From: Nectonema munidae
Taxonomy: Eukaryota; Nematomorpha; Nectonematoida; Nectonematidae
Assembly: GCA_030549495.1 (NCBI GenBank)
Contig: JAUIRK010001058.1
Span: 15,001 to 79,000 of the forward strand
DNA: 64,000 nt
Reading direction: 5' to 3'
Shown here: positions 10,030-23,828 of the stretch, piece after piece
How the letters are laid out: every line of letters begins with the position of its first letter
Numbering within the stretch: the stretch's first letter is position 1
Notes under the pieces: generated by a model
What the model was told of the DNA's origin: nothing
What the model saw: only the letters and a program-made list of their open reading frames with translations
The model's database searches: none
Position numbers and translations under genes: made by a program

Positions 10030-12244
10030 GTGCTCCTTGTTTGTGTCTGCCTGTGTTATAGTGCCCCATGTTTGAGTGCCTCCTGTTTATGCCTGCTTGT
10101 GTTTGAATGCCCCCTGTTGGTGTTTGCCTGTGTTAAAGTGCTCCCTTTTTGTGCCTGCCTGTGTTTAAGTCAACCCTGTTTGTGCCTGCCTGTGTTTGAG
10201 TGCTCCCTGTTAGAGCCTTCCTGTGTTTGAGTGCTCCTTGTTTGTGTCTGCCTGTGTTATAATGTCCCATGTTTGTGCCTGCCTCTGTTTGAGTGCCTTC
10301 TGTTGTTTGAGTGCTCCCTGTTTGTGTCTGCCTGTGCTTGAGTGCCCCATATTTGTGCCTGCCTGTGTTTGAGTGCCTTCTGTTTGTGCCTGCCTGTGTT
10401 TGTGTCTTCCTTGTTTGTGCGTTCCTGTGTTTGAGTGGCCCCTGTAGGTGTTTACCTGTTTTAAAGTGCTCCTTTTTCTGCCTGAATCTGTTTAAGTTCT
10501 ACCTGTTTGTGCTTGCATGTGTTTAAGTTTTCCCTGTTTGTGCCTGCCTGTGTTTAAATCCTCCCTGTTTGTGCCTGCCTGTGTTTGAGTGCTCCCTGTT
10601 TGTGCCTACCTGTGTTTGAGTGCTCCCTGTTTGAACCTGCCTGTGTTTGAGTGCTCCTTATTTATGTCTGTCTGTGTTATAGTGCCCCATGTTTGAGTGC
10701 CTCTTGTTTTTGCCTGCTTGTGCCTTCCTGTGTTTGAATGCCCCTTGTTGGTGCGTGCCTGTGTTAAAGTACTCACTTTTTGAGGCTGAATCTGTTTAAG
10801 TGCTCCCTGTTTGTGCCTGCCTGTGTTTAAGTCAAGCCTGTTTGTACCTGCGTGTGTTGGGTTTTTCCTGTTTGAGCCCTTGTTTGAACCTACCTGCGTT
10901 TAAGTGCTCCGTGTTTGCGTCTGACTGTGTTATAGTGCCCCGTGTTTGAGTGCCTCCTGTTTATGTCTGCTTGTGTTTGAATGCCCCCTATTGGTGTTTG
11001 CCTGTGTTAAAGTGTCCCTTTTTGTGCCTGTCTCTGTTTAAGTGCTCCCTGTTTGTGACTGACTGTGTTTAAGTTAACCCTATTTGTGCCTGCGTGTGTT
11101 GGGTTCTCCCTGTTTGAGTGCCTGCCTGTGTTTAAGTGCTACTTGTTTGTGCCTGCCTGTGTTTGGGTGCTCCCTGTTGATAGAGTTCTCGTTGTTTGTT
11201 CCTGCCTGTGTTAAAGTGCTCCCTTTTTGTGCCTGTCTCTGTTTAAGTGCTCCCTGTTTGTGCCTGAATGTGTTTAAGTCAACCCTATTTGTGCCTGCGT
11301 GTGTTGGGTTCCCCTGTTTGAGTGCCTGCCTGTGTTTAAGTGCTCCTTGTTTCTGCTTGACTATTGTTTAAGTCCTACCTGTGTTTAAGTGCTCTTTGTT
11401 TGTGCCTGCCTCTGTTTGGGTGCTCCCTGTTTATAGAGTGCTCGTTGTTGTTCCTGCCTGTGTTTGAGTGCTCCCTATTTTGCCTGTGTGGGTTTGAGAG
11501 CCCTCTGTTGGTACTTGCCTGTGTTTAAGTGTTCCCTTTTTGTGCCTAAATCTGTTTAAGTGCTTGCATGTGGTTAAGTCCAAACCCTGTTTGTGCTTGC
11601 CTGTGTCGGGTGCCCGCTGTGTTTGAGTGCTCCCTTTTTGAGCCTGCCTGTGTTTGAGTGCTCCTTGTTTGTGTCTGCCTGTGTTATAGTGACCCATGTT
11701 TGAGTGCCTCCTGTTTATGCCTCCTTGTGTTTGATTGCCCCCTGTTGGTGTTTGCCTGTGTTAAAGTGCTCCCCTTTTGTGCCTGTCTCTGTTTAAGTGA
11801 TCCCTGTTTGTGTCTGCCTGTGTTTAAGTCAACCCTGTTTGTGCCTGCGTGTGTTGGGTTCTTCCTGTTTGAGTGCCTGCCTGTGTTTAAGTGCTCCTTC
11901 TTTCTGCTTGACTATTGTTTAAGTCCTACCTGTGTTTAAGTGCCCCTTGTTTGTGCCTGACCGTGTTTGGGTGCTCCCTGTTGATTGAGTGCTCGTAGTT
12001 TGTTGCTGCCTTTGTTTGAGTGCTCCCTCTTTTTGCCTGTATGTGCTTCCTGTGTTTGAGTGCCCTCTGTTGGTTCTTGCCTGTGTTAAAGTGTTCCCTT
12101 TTTGTGTTGAATCTGTTTAAGTGCTCCCTGTTTGAGCTTGCATGTGTTTAAGTGTTCCCTGTTTGTGCCAGCCTGTGTTTACGTACTCCCTGTTTGTTCC
12201 TACCTGTGTTTGAGTGCTCCCTTTTTGAACCTGCCTGTGTTTGA
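10030..12244 (+). repeat. H1 higher-order unit 1 (2,215 bp)
   Basis: Unit boundaries are set arbitrarily at the recurring block that contains GTTATAGTGCCCCATG followed by GTTGGTGTTTGCC. The next occurrence of the same block in the same context begins at 12245. Confidence 0.75.
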
Positions 12245-14313
12245 GTGCTCCTTGTTTGTGTCTGCCTGTGTTATAGTGCCCCATCTTTGAGTGCCTCCTG
12301 TTTATGCCTGCTTGTGTTTGAATGCCCCCTGTTGGTGTTTGCCTGTGATAAAGTGCTCCCTTTATGTACCTGCCTGTGTTTAAGTCAACCCTGTTTGTGC
12401 CTGCCTGTGTTTGAGTGCTCCCTGTTTGTGTCTGTCCGTGCTTGAGTGCCCCATATTTGAGCCTGCCTGTGTTTGTGTCCTTCTTGTTTATGCGTTCCTG
12501 TGTTTGTGTGGCCCCTGTAGGTGTTTACCTGTTTTAAAGTGCTCCCTTTTTCTGCCTGAATCTGTTTAAGTGCTACCTGTTTGTGCTTGCATGTGTTTAA
12601 GTTTTCCCTGTTTGTGCCTGCCTGTGTTTAAATCCTCCTTGTTTGTGCCTGCCTGTGTTTGAGTGCTCCCTGTTTGTGCCTGCCTGTGTTTGAGTGCTCC
12701 CTGTTTGAAACTGCCTGTGTTTGAGTGCTCCTTATTTGTGTCTGCCTGTGTTATAGTGTCCCATGTTTGTGTCCCTCTTGTTTTTGCCTGCGGTTGCCTT
12801 CCTGTGTTTGAATGCCCCTTGTTGGTGCTCGCCTGTGTTAAAAAACTCACTTTTTGAGCCTGAATCTGTTTAAGTGCTCCCTGTTTGTGCCTGCCTGTGT
12901 TTAAGTCCATCCTGTTTGTACCTGCGTGTGTTGGGTTTTTCCTGTTTGAGCCCTTGTTTGAACCTGCCTGCGTTTGAGTGCTCCCTGTTTGTGTCTGCCT
13001 CTGTTATAGTGCCCCATGTTTGAGTGCCTCCTGTTTATGCCTGCTTGTGTTTGAATGCCCCCTGTTGGTGTTTGCCTGTGTTAAAGTGTCCCTTTTTGTG
13101 CCTGTCTCTGTTTAAGTGCTCCCTGTTTGTGACGCCTGTGTTTAAGGTAAACCTATTTGTGCCTACGTGTGTTGGGTACTCCCTGTTTGAGTGCCTGCCT
13201 GTGTTTAAGTGCTACTTGTTTGTGCCTCCCTGTGTTTGGGTGCTCCCTGTTGATAGAGTTCTCGTTGTTTGTTCTTGCCTGTGTTAAAGTGCTCCCTTTT
13301 TGTGCCTGTCTCTGTTTAAGTGCTCCCTGTTTGTGCCTGAATGTGTTTAAGTCAACCCTATTTGTGCCTGCGTGTGTTGGGTTCCCCTTTTTGAGTGCCT
13401 GCCTGTGTTTAAGTGCTCCTTGTTTCTGCTTGACTATTGTTTAAGTCCTACCTGTGTTTAAGTGCCCCTTGTTTGTGCCTGCCTCTGTTTGGGTGCTCCC
13501 TGTTTATAGAGTGCTCGCTGTTGTTCCTGCCTGTGTTTGAGTGCTCCCTATTTTGCCTGTGTGGGTTTGAGAGCCTTCTGTTGGTACTTGCCTGTGTTTA
13601 AGTGTTCCCTTTTTGTGCCTAAATCTGTTTAAGTGCATGCATGTGGTTAGTCCACCCTATTTGTGCTTGCCTGTGTCGGGTGCTCGCTGTGTTTGAGTGC
13701 TCCCTTTTTGAGCCTGCCTGTGTTTGAGTGCTCCTTGTTTGTGTCTGCCTGTGTTATAGTGACCCATGTTTGAGTGCCTCCTGTTTATGCCTGCTTGTGT
13801 TTGATTGCCCCCTGTTGGTGTTTGCCTGTGTTAAAGTGCTCCCTTTTTGTGCCTGTCTCTGTTTAAGTGCTCTCTGTTTGTGTCTGCCTGTGTTTAAGTC
13901 AACTCTGTTTGTGCCTGCGTGTGTTGGGTTCTCCCTGTTTGAGTGCCTGCCTGTGTTTAAGTGCTCCTTCTTTCTGCTTGACTATTGTTTAAGTCCTACC
14001 CGTGTTTAAGTGCCCCTTGTTTGTGCCTGACCGTGTTTGGGTGCTCCCTGTTGATTGAGTGCTCGTAGTTTGTTCCTGCCTTTGTTTAGTGCTCCCTGTT
14101 TTTGCCTATATGTGCTTCCTGTGTTTGAGTGCCCTCTGTTGGTTCTTGCCTGTGTTAAAGTGTTCCCTTTTTGTGTTGAATCAGTTTAAGTGCTCCCTGT
14201 TTGAGCTTGCATGTGTTTAAGTGTTCCCTGTTTGTGCCAGCCTGTGTTTACCTACTCCCTGTTTGTGCCTATCTGTGTTTGAGTGCTCCCTTTTTGAACC
14301 TGCCTGTGTTTGA
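12245..14313 (+). repeat. H1 higher-order unit 2 (2,069 bp)
   Basis: Same block order as unit 1 but about 145 bp shorter. Independent markers confirm the spacing (11084 to 13157, 11658 to 13728). Confidence 0.75.
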
Positions 14314-16496
14314 GTGCTCCTTGTTTGTGTCTGCCTGTGTTATAGTGCCCCATGTTTGAGTGCCTCCTGTTTATGCCTGCTTGTGTTTGAATGCCCCCTG
14401 TTGGTGTTTGCTTGTGTTAAAGTGCTCCCTTTATGTGCCTGCCTGTGTTTAAGTCAACCCTGTTTGTGCCTGCCTGTGTTTGAGTGCTCCCTGTTTGAGC
14501 CTTCCTGTGTTTGAGTGCTCCTTGTTTGTGACTGCCTGTGTTATAGTGCCCCATGTTTGTGCCTGCCTCTGTTTGAGTGCCTCCTGTTGTTTGAGTGCTC
14601 CCTATTTGTGTCTGTCCGTGCTTGAGTGCCCCATATTTGTGCCTACCTGTGTTTGTGTCCTTCTTGTTTGTGCGTTCCTGTGTTTGTGTGGCCCCTGTAG
14701 GTGTTTACCAGTTTTAAAGTGCTCCCTTTTTCTGCCTGAATCTGTTTAAGTGCTACCTGTTTGTGCTTGCATGTGTTTAAGTATTCCCTGTTTGTGCCTG
14801 CCTGTGTTTAAATCCTCCCTGTTTGTGCTTGCTTGTGTTTGAGTGCTCCCTGTTTGTGCCTGCCTGTGTTTGAGTGCTCCCTGTTTGAACCTGCATGTGT
14901 TTGAGTGGTCCTTATTTGTGTCTGCCTGTGTTATAGTGTCCCATGTTTGAGTCCCTCTTGTTTTTGCCTGCTTGTGCCTTCCTGTGTTTGAATGCCCCTT
15001 GTTGGTGCTCGCCTGTGTTAAAAAACTCACTTTTTGAGCCTGAATCTGTTTAAGTGCTCCCTGTTTGGGCCTGCCTGTGTTTAAGTCCACTCTGTTTGTA
15101 CCTGCGTGTGTTGGGTTTTTCCTGTTTGAGCCCTTGTTTGAACCTGCCTGCATTTGAGTGCTCCGTGGTTGTGTCTGCCTCTGTTATAGTGCCCCATGTT
15201 TGAGTGCCTCCTGTTTATGCCTGCTTGTGTTTGAATGCCCCCTGTTGGTGGTTGCCTGTGTTAAAGTGTCCCTTTTTGTGCCTGTCTCTGCTTAAGTGCT
15301 TCCTGTTTGTGACTGCCTGTGTTTAAGGTAACCCTATTTGTGCCTACGTGTGTTGGGTTCTCCCTGTTTGAATGCCTGCCTGTGTTTAAGTGCTACTTGT
15401 TTGTGCCTGCCTGTGTTTGGGTGCTCCCTGTTGATAGAGTTCTCGTTGTTTGTTCCTGCCTGTGTTAAAGTGCTCCCTTTTTGTGCCTGTCTCTGTTTAA
15501 GTGCTCCCTGTTTGTGCCTGAATGTGTTTAAGTCAACCCTATTTGTGCCTGCGTGTGTTGGGTTCCCCTTTTTGAGTGCCTGCCTGTGTTTAAGTGCTCC
15601 GTGTTTCTGCTTGACTATTGTTTAAGTCCTACCTGTGTTTAAGTGCTCCTTGTTTGTGCCTGCCTGTGTTTGGGTGCTCCCTGTTGATAGAGTGCTCGTT
15701 GTTGTTCCTGCCTGTGTTTGAGTGCTCCCTATTTTGCCTGTGTGGATTTGAGAGCCCTCTGTTGGTAATTGCCTGTGTTTAAGTGTTCCCTTTTTGTGCC
15801 TAAATCTGTTTAAGTGCTTGCATGTGGTTAAGTCCACCCTGTTTGTGCTTGCCTGTGTCGGGTGCTCGCTGTGTTTGAGTGCTCCCTTTTTGAGCCTGCC
15901 TGTGTTTGAGTGCTCCTTCTTTGTGTCTGCCTGTGTTATAGTGACCCATGTTTGAGTGCCTCCTGTTTATGCCTGCTTGTGTTTGATTGCCGCCTGTTGG
16001 TGTTTGCCTGTGTTAAAGTGCTCCCTTTTTGTGCCTGTCTCTTTTTAAGTGCTCCCTGTTTGTGTCTGCCTGTGTTTAAGTCAACCCTGTTTGTGCCTGT
16101 GTGTGTTGGGTTCTCCCTGTTTGAGTGCCTGCCTGTGTTTAAGTGCTCCTTCTTTCTGCTTGACTATTGTTTAAGTCCTACCCGTGTTTAAGTGCCCCTT
16201 GTTTGTGCCTGACCGTGTTTGGGTGCTCCCTGTTGATTGAGTGCTCGTAGTTTGTTCCTGCCTTTGTTTGAGTGCTCCCTGTTTTTGCCTGTATGTGCTT
16301 CCTGTGTTTGAGTGCCCTCTGTTGGTTCTTGCCTGTGTTAAAGTGTTCCCTTTTTGTGTTGAATCTGTTTAAGTGCTCCCTGTTTGAGCTTGCATGTGTT
16401 TAAGTGTTCCCTGTTTGTGCCAGCCTGTGTTTACCTACTCCCTGTTTGTGCCTATCTGTGTTTGAGTGCTCCCTTTTTGAACCTGCCTGTGTTTGA
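14314..16496 (+). repeat. H1 higher-order unit 3 (2,183 bp)
   Basis: It is shorter than the 2,214-bp units by exactly 31 bp, one monomer. The missing monomer is the GAGTGCCTTCTG unit present at about 19740-19770 and absent at about 14650. Confidence 0.8.
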
Positions 16497-19400
16497 GTGC
16501 TCCTTGTTTGTGTCTGCCTGTGTTATAGTGCCCCATGTTTGAGTGCCTCCTGTTTATGCCTGCTTGTGTTTGAATGCCCCCTGTTGGTGTTTGCCTGTGT
16601 TAAAGTGCTCCCTTTATGTGCCTGCCTGTGTTTAAGTCAACCCTGTTTGTGCCTGCCTGTGTTTGAGTGCTCCCTGTTTGAGCCTTCCTGTGTTTGAGTG
16701 CTCCTTGTTTGTGACTGCCTGTGTTATAGTGCCCCATGTTTGTGCCTGCCTCTGTTTGAGTGCCTCCTGTTGTTTGAGTGCTCCCTGTTTGTGTCTGTCC
16801 GTGCTTGAGTGCCCCATATTTGTGCCTGCCTGTGTTTGAGTGTTCTGTTTGTGTGTTGTTTGTGTCCTCCTTGTTTGTGCGTTCCTGTGTTTGTGTGGCC
16901 CCTGTAGGTGTTTACCTGTTTTAAAGTGCTCCCTTTTTCTGCCTGAATCTGTTTAAGTGCTACCTGTTTGTGCTTGCATGTGTTTAAGTTTTCCCTGTTT
17001 GTGCCTGCCTGTGTTTAAATCCTCCCTGTTTGTGCTTGCTTGTGTTTGAGTGCTCCCTGTTTGTGCCTGCTGTGTTTGAGTGCTCCTTGTTTGAACCTGC
17101 TTGTGTTTGAGTGCTCCTTATTTGTGTCTGCCTGTGTTATAGTGTCCCATGTTTGAGTTCCTCTTGTTTTTGCCTGCTTGTGCCTTCCTGTGTTTGAATG
17201 CCCTTTGTTGGTGCTTGCCTGTGTTAAAGTACTCCCTTTTTGAGCCTGAATCTGTTTAAGTGCTCCCTGTTTGTGCCTGCCTGTGTTTAAGTCCACCTTG
17301 TTTGTACCTGCGTGTGTTGGGTTTTCCTCTTTGAGCCCTTGTTTGAACCTGTCTGCATTTGAGTGCTCCGTGTTTGTGTCTGCCTGTGTTATAGTGCCCC
17401 ATGTTTGAGTGCCTCCTGTTTATGCCTTCTTGTGTTTGAATGCCCCCTGTTGGTGTTTGCCTGTGTTAAAGTGCTCCTTTTTGTGCCTGTCTCTGTTTAA
17501 GTGCTCCCTGTTTGTGTTTAAGTCAACCCTATTTGTGCCTGCGTGTGTTGGGTTCTCCCTGTTTGAGTGCCTGCCTTTTTAATCTCCTTGTTTCTTACTT
17601 TTGCTACCTGTGTTTAAGTGCTCCTTGTTTGTGCCTCCTGTGTTTGGGTGCTCCCTGTTGATAGAGTGCTCGTTGTTTGTTCCTGCCTGTGTTTGAGTGC
17701 TCCCTTTTTTGCCTGTGTGTGTTTGAGTACCCTCTGTTGGTATTGCCTGTGTTTAAGTGTTCCCTTTTTGTGTTGAATCTGTTTAAGTGCTCCCTGTTTG
17801 AGCTTGCATTTGTTTAAGTGTTCCCTGTTTGTGCCAGCCTATGTTTACGTACTCCCTGACTGTGCTTACTTGTGTTTGAGTGCTCCTTGTTTGTGTCTGC
17901 CTGTGTTATAGTGCCCCATGTTTGAGTGCCTCCTGTTTATGCCTTCTTGTGTTTGAATGCCCCCTGTTGGTGTTTGCCTGTGTTAAAGTGCTCCCTTTAT
18001 GTGCCTGCCTATGTTTTTTGAGTGCCTCCTGTTGTTTGAGCGCTCCCTGTTGTGCCTTCCGTGCTTGAGGCCCCATATTTGTGCCTGCCTGTGTTTGAGT
18101 GCCTTCTGTTTGTGCCTGCCTGTGTTTGTGTCATCCTTGTTTGTGCGTTCCTGTGTTTGTGTGGCCCCTGTAGGTGTTTACCTGTTTTAAAGTGCTCCCT
18201 TTTTTCTCCCTGAATCTGTTTAATGCTACCTGTTTGTGCTTGCATGTGTTTAAGTTTTCCCTGTTTGTGCCTGCCTGTGTTTAAATCCTCCCTGTTTGTG
18301 CTTGCTTGTGTTTGAGTGCTCCCTGTTTGTGCCTGCCTGTGTTTGAGTGCTCCTTGTTTGTGCCTGCCTGTGTTTGAGTGCTCCCATGTTTGTGTTGCCT
18401 GTGTTGTTGTGGCCTGCTGTGTTTTCCCCTGTTTTTGCCTGTTTGTGCTTTTTTTGAATGCCCCTTGTTGGTGCTTGCCTGTGTTAAAGTACTCCCTTTT
18501 TGAGCCTGAATCTGTTTAAGTGCTCCCTGTTTGTGCCTGCCTGTGTTTAAGTCCACTCTGTTTGTACCTGCGTGTGTTGGGTTTTTCCTGTTTGAGCCCT
18601 TGTTTGAACCTGCCTGCGTTTGAGTGCTCCGTGTTTGTGTCTGCCTCTGTTATAGTGCCCCATGTTTGAGTGCCTCCTGTTTATGCCTGCTTGTGTTTGA
18701 ATGCCCCCTGTTGGTGGTTGCCTGTGTTAAAGTGTCCCTTTTTGTGCCTGTCTCTGTTTAAGTGCTCCCTGTTTGTGCTGCCTGTGTTTGGTCCCTTTTG
18801 TGCCTCGTGTGTTGGGTTCTCCCTGTTTGAGTGCCTGCCTGTGTTTAGTGCTACTTGTTTGTGCCTGCCTTGTTTGGGTGCTCCTGTTGATGAGTTCTCG
18901 TTGTTTGTTCTGCCTGTGTTAAAGTGCTCCCTTTTTGGCCTTCTCTGTTTAAGTGCTCCCTGTTTGTGCCTGAATGTGTTTAAGTCAACTCTGTTTGTGC
19001 CTGCGTGTGTTGGGTTCTCCCTGTTTGAGTGCCTGCCTGTGTTTAAGTGCTCCTTCTTTCTGCTTGACTATTGTTTAAGTCCTACCCGTGTTTAAGTGCC
19101 CCTTGTTTGTGCCTGACCGTGTTTGGGTGCTCCCTGTTGATTGAGTGCTCGTAGTTTGTTCCTGCCTTTGTTTGAGTGCTCCCTGTTTTTGCCTGTATGT
19201 GCTTCCTGTGTTTGAGTGCCCTCTGTTGGTTCTTGCCTGTGTTTAAGTGTTCCCTTTTTGTGTTGAATCTGTTTAAGTGCTCCCTGTTTGAGCTTGCATG
19301 TGTTTAAGTGTTCCCTGTTTGTGCCAGCCTGTGTTTACGTACTCCCTGTTTGTGCCTACCTGTGTTTGAGTGCTCCCTTTTTGAGCCTGTCTCTGTTTAA
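16497..19400 (+). repeat. H1 higher-order unit 4, expanded (2,904 bp)
   Basis: About 690 bp longer than the usual unit. It contains three patches of irregular, indel-rich monomers (about 17560-17640, 18385-18450 and 18770-18960). The extra length may be a real partial duplication or an assembly product. Confidence 0.7.
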
Positions 19401-21614
19401 GTGCTCCTTGTTTGTGTCTGCCTGTGTTATAGTGCCCCATGTTTGAGTGCCTCCTGTTTATGCCTGCTTGTGTTTGAATGCCCCCTGTTGGTGTTTGCCT
19501 GTGTTAAAGTGCTCCCTTTATGTGCCTGCCTGTGTTTAAGTCAACCCTGTTTGTGCCTGCCTGTGTTTGAGTGCTCCCTGTTTGAGCCTTCCTGTGTTTG
19601 AGTGCTCCTTGTTTGTGACTGCCTGTGTTATAGTGCCCCATGTTTGTGCCTGCCTCTGTTTGAGTGCCTCCTGTTGTTTGAGTGCTCCCTGTTTGTGTCT
19701 GTCCGTGCTTGAGTGCCCCATATTTGTGCCTGCCTGTGTTTGAGTGCCTTCTGTTTGTGCCTGCCTGTGTTTGTGTCCTCCTTGTTTGTGCGTTCCTGTG
19801 TTTGTGTGGCCCCTGTAGGTGTTTACCTGTTTTAAAGTGCTCCCTTTTTCTGCCTGAATCTGTTTAAGTGCTACCTGTTTGTGCTTGCATGTGTTTAAGT
19901 TTTCCCTGTTTGTGCCTGCCTGTGTTTAAATCCTCCCTGTTTGTGCTTGCTTGTGTTTGAGTGCTCCCTGTTTGTGCCTGCCTGTGTTTGAGTGCTCCCT
20001 GTTTGAACCTGCATGTGTTTGAGTGGTCCTTATTTGTGTCTGCCTGTGTTATAGTGTCCCATGTTTGAGTCCCTCTTGTTTTTGCCTGCTTGTGCCTTCC
20101 TGTGTTTGAATGCCCCTTGTTGGTGCTCGCCTGTGTTAAAAAACTCACTTTTTGAGCCTGAATCTGTTTAAGTGCTCCCTGTTTGGGCCTGCCTGTGTTT
20201 AAGTCCACTCTGTTTGTACCTGCGTGTGTTGGGTTTTTCCTGTTTGAGCCCTTGTTTGAACCTGCCTGCATTTGAGTGCTCCGTGGTTGTGTCTGCCTCT
20301 GTTATAGTGCCCCATGTTTGAGTGCCTCCTGTTTATGCCTGCTTGTGTTTGAATGCCCCCTGTTGGTGGTTGCCTGTGTTAAAGTGTCCCTTTTTGTGCC
20401 TGTCTCTGTTTAAGTGCTCCCTGTTTGTGACTGCCTGTGTTTAAGGTAACCCTATTTGTGCCTACGTGTGTTGGGTTCTCCCTGTTTGAATGCCTGCCTG
20501 TGTTTAAGTGCTACTTGTTTGTGCCTGCCTGTGTTTGGGTGCTCCTTGTTGATAGAGTTCTCGTTGTTTGTTCCTGCCTGTGTTAAAGTGCTCCCTTTTT
20601 GTGCCTGCCTGTGTTTAAGTGCTCCCTGTTTGTGCCTGAATGTGTTTAAGTCAACCCTATTTGTGCCTGCGTGTGTTGGGTTCCCCTTTTTGAGTGCCTG
20701 CCTGTGTTTAAGTGCTCCTTGTTTCTGCTTGACTATTGTTTAAGTCCTACCTGTGTTTAAGTGCTCCTTGTTTGTGCCTGCCTGTGTTTGGGTGCTCCCT
20801 GTTGATAGAGTGCTCGTTGTTGTTCCTGCCTGTGTTTGAGTGCTCCCTATTTTGCCTGTGTGGGTTTGAGAGCCCTCTGTTGGTACTTGCCTGTGTTTAA
20901 GTGTTCCCTTTTTGTGCCTAAATCTGTTTAAATGCTTGCATGTGGTTAAGTCCACCCTGTTTGTGCTTGCCTGTGTCGGGTGCTCGCTGTGTTTGAGTGC
21001 TCCCTTTTTGAGCCTGCCTGTGTTTGAGTGCTCCTTCTTTGTGTCTGCCTGTGTTATAGTGACCCATGTTTGAGTGCCTCCTGTTTATGCCTGCTTGTGT
21101 TTGATTGCCGCCTGTTGGTGTTTGCCTGTGTTAAAGTGCTCCCTTTTTGTGCCTGTCTCTTTTTAAGTGCTCCCTGTTTGTGTCTGCCTGTGTTTAAGTC
21201 AACCCTGTTTGTGCCTGCGTGTGTTGGGTTCTCCCTGTTTGAGTGCCTGCCTGTGTTTAAGTGCTCCTTCTTTCTGCTTGACTATTGTTTAAGTCCTACC
21301 CGTGTTTAAGTGCCCCTTGTTTGTGCCTGACCGTGTTTGGGTGCTCCCTGTTGATTGAGTGCTCGTAGTTTGTTCCTGCCTTTGTTTGAGTGCTCCCTGT
21401 TTTTGCCTGTATGTGCTTCCTGTGTTTGAGTGCCCTCTGTTGGTTCTTGCCTGTGTTAAAGTGTTCCCTTTTTGTGTTGAATCTGTTTAAGTGCTCCCTG
21501 TTTGAGCTTGCATGTGTTTAAGTGTTCCCTGTTTGTGCCAGCCTGTGTTTACGTACTCCCTGTTTGTGCCTACCTGTGTTTGAGTGCTCCCTTTTTGAAC
21601 CTGCCTGTGTTTGA
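19401..21614 (+). repeat. H1 higher-order unit 5 (2,214 bp)
   Basis: Canonical-length unit, nearly identical to units 6 and 7 along its length. Confidence 0.85.
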
Positions 21615-23828
21615 GTGCTCCTTGTTTGTGTCTGCCTGTGTTATAGTGCCCCATGTTTGAGTGCCTCCTGTTTATGCCTGCTTGTGTTTGAATGCCCCCT
21701 GTTGGTGTTTGCCTGTGTTAAAGTGCTCCCTTTATGTGCCTGCCTGTGTTTAAGTCAACCCTGTTTGTGCCTGCCTGTGTTTGAGTGCTCCCTGTTTGAG
21801 CCTTCCTGTGTTTGAGTGCTCCTTGTTTGTGACTGCCTGTGTTATAGTGCCCCATGTTTGTGCCTGCCTCTGTTTGAGTGCCTCCTGTTGTTTGAGTGCT
21901 CACTGTTTGTGTATGTCCGTCCTTGAGTGCCCCATATTTGTGCCTGCCTGTGTTTGAGTGCCTTCTGTTTGTGCCTGCCTGTGTTTGTGTCCTCCTTGTT
22001 TGTGCGTTCCTGTGTTTGTGTGGCCCCTGTAGGTGTTTACCTGTTTTAAAGTGCTCCCTTTTTCTGCCTGAATCTGTTTAAGTGCTACCTGTTTGTGCTT
22101 GCATGTGTTTAAGTTTTCCCTGTTTGTGCCTGCCTGTGTTTAAATCCTCCCTGTTTGTGCTTGCTTGTGTTTGAGTGCTCCCTGTTTGTGCCTGCCTGTG
22201 TTTGAGTGCTCCCTGTTTGAACCTGCATGTGTTTGAGTGGTCCTTATTTGTGTCTGCCTGTGTTATAGTGTCCCATGTTTGAGTCCCTCTTGTTTTTGCC
22301 TGCTTGTGCCTTCCTGTGTTTGAATGCCCCTTGTTGGTGCTCGCCTGTGTTAAAAAACTCACTTTTTGAGCCTGAATCTGTTTAAGTGCTCCCTGTTTGG
22401 GCCTGCCTGTGTTTAAGTCCACTCTGTTTGTACCTGCGTGTGTTGGGTTTTTCCTGTTTGAGCCCTTGTTTGAACCTGCCTGCATTTGAGTGCTCCGTGG
22501 TTGTGTCTGCCTCTGTTATAGTGCCCCATGTTTGAGTGCCTCCTGTTTATGCCTGCTTGTGTTTGAATGCCCCCTGTTGGTGGTTGCCTGTGTTAAAGTG
22601 TCCCTTTTTGTGCCTGTCTCTGTTTAAGTGCTCCCTGTTTGTGACTGCCTGTGTTTAAGGTAACCCTATTTGTGCCTACGTGTGTTGGGTTCTCCCTGTT
22701 TGAGTGCCTGCCTGTGTTTAAGTGCTACTTGTTTGTGCCTGCCTGTGTTTGGGTGCTCCCTGTTGATAGAGTTCTCGTTGTTTGTTCCTGCCTGTGTTAA
22801 AGTGCTCCCTTTTTGTGCCTGTCTCTGTTTAAGTGCTCCCTGTTTGTGCCTGAATGTGTTTAAGTCAACCCTATTTGTGCCTGCGTGTGTTGGGTTCCCC
22901 TGTTTGAGTGCCTGCCTGTGTTTAAGTGCTCCTTGTTTCTGCTTGACTATTGTTTAAGTCCTACCTGTGTTTAAGTGCTCCTTGTTTGTGCCTGCCTGTG
23001 TTTGGGTGCTCCCTGTTGATAGAGTGCTCGTTGTTGTTCCTGCCTGTGTTTGAGTGCTCCCTATTTTGCCTGTGTGGGTTTGAGAGCCCTCTGTTGGTAC
23101 TTGCCTGTGTTTAAGTGTTCCCTTTTTGTGCCTAAATCTGTTTAAGTGCTTGCATGTGGTTAAGTCCACCCTGTTTGTGCTTGCCTGTGTCGGGTGCTCG
23201 CTGTGTTTGAGTGCTCCCTTTTTGAGCCTGCCTGTGTTTGAGTGCTCCTTGTTTGTGTCTGCCTGTGTTATAGTGACCCATGTTTGAGTGCCTCCTGTTT
23301 ATGCCTGCTTGTGTTTGATTGCCCCCTGTTGGTGTTTGCCTGTGTTAAAGTGCTCCCTTTTTGTGCCTGTCTCTGTTTAAGTGCTCCCTGTTTGTGCCTG
23401 CCTGTGTTTAAGTCAACCCTGTTTGTGCCTGCGTGTGTTGGGTTCTCCCTGTTTGAGTGCCTGCCTGTGTTTAAGTGCTCCTTGTTTCTGCTTGACTATT
23501 GTTTAAGTCCTACCCGTGTTTAAGTGCCCCTTGTTTGTGCCTGACCGTGTTTGGGTGCTCCCTGTTGATTGAGTGCTCGTAGTTTGTTCCTGCCTTTGTT
23601 TGAGTGCTCCCTGTTTTTGCCTGTATGTGCTTCCTGTGTTTGAGTGCCCTCTGTTGGTTCTTGCCTGTGTTAAAGTGTTCCCTTTTTGTGTTGAATCTGT
23701 CTAAGTGCTCCCTGTTTGAGCTTGCATGTGTTTAAGTGTTCCCTGTTTGTGCCAGCCTGTGTTTACGTACTCCCTGTTTGTGCCTACCTGTGTTTGAGTG
23801 CTCCCTTTTTGAACCTGCCTGTGTTTGA
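21615..23828 (+). repeat. H1 higher-order unit 6 (2,214 bp)
   Basis: Canonical-length unit. Independent markers repeat at the same spacing (20456 to 22670, 22078 back to 19864). Confidence 0.85.
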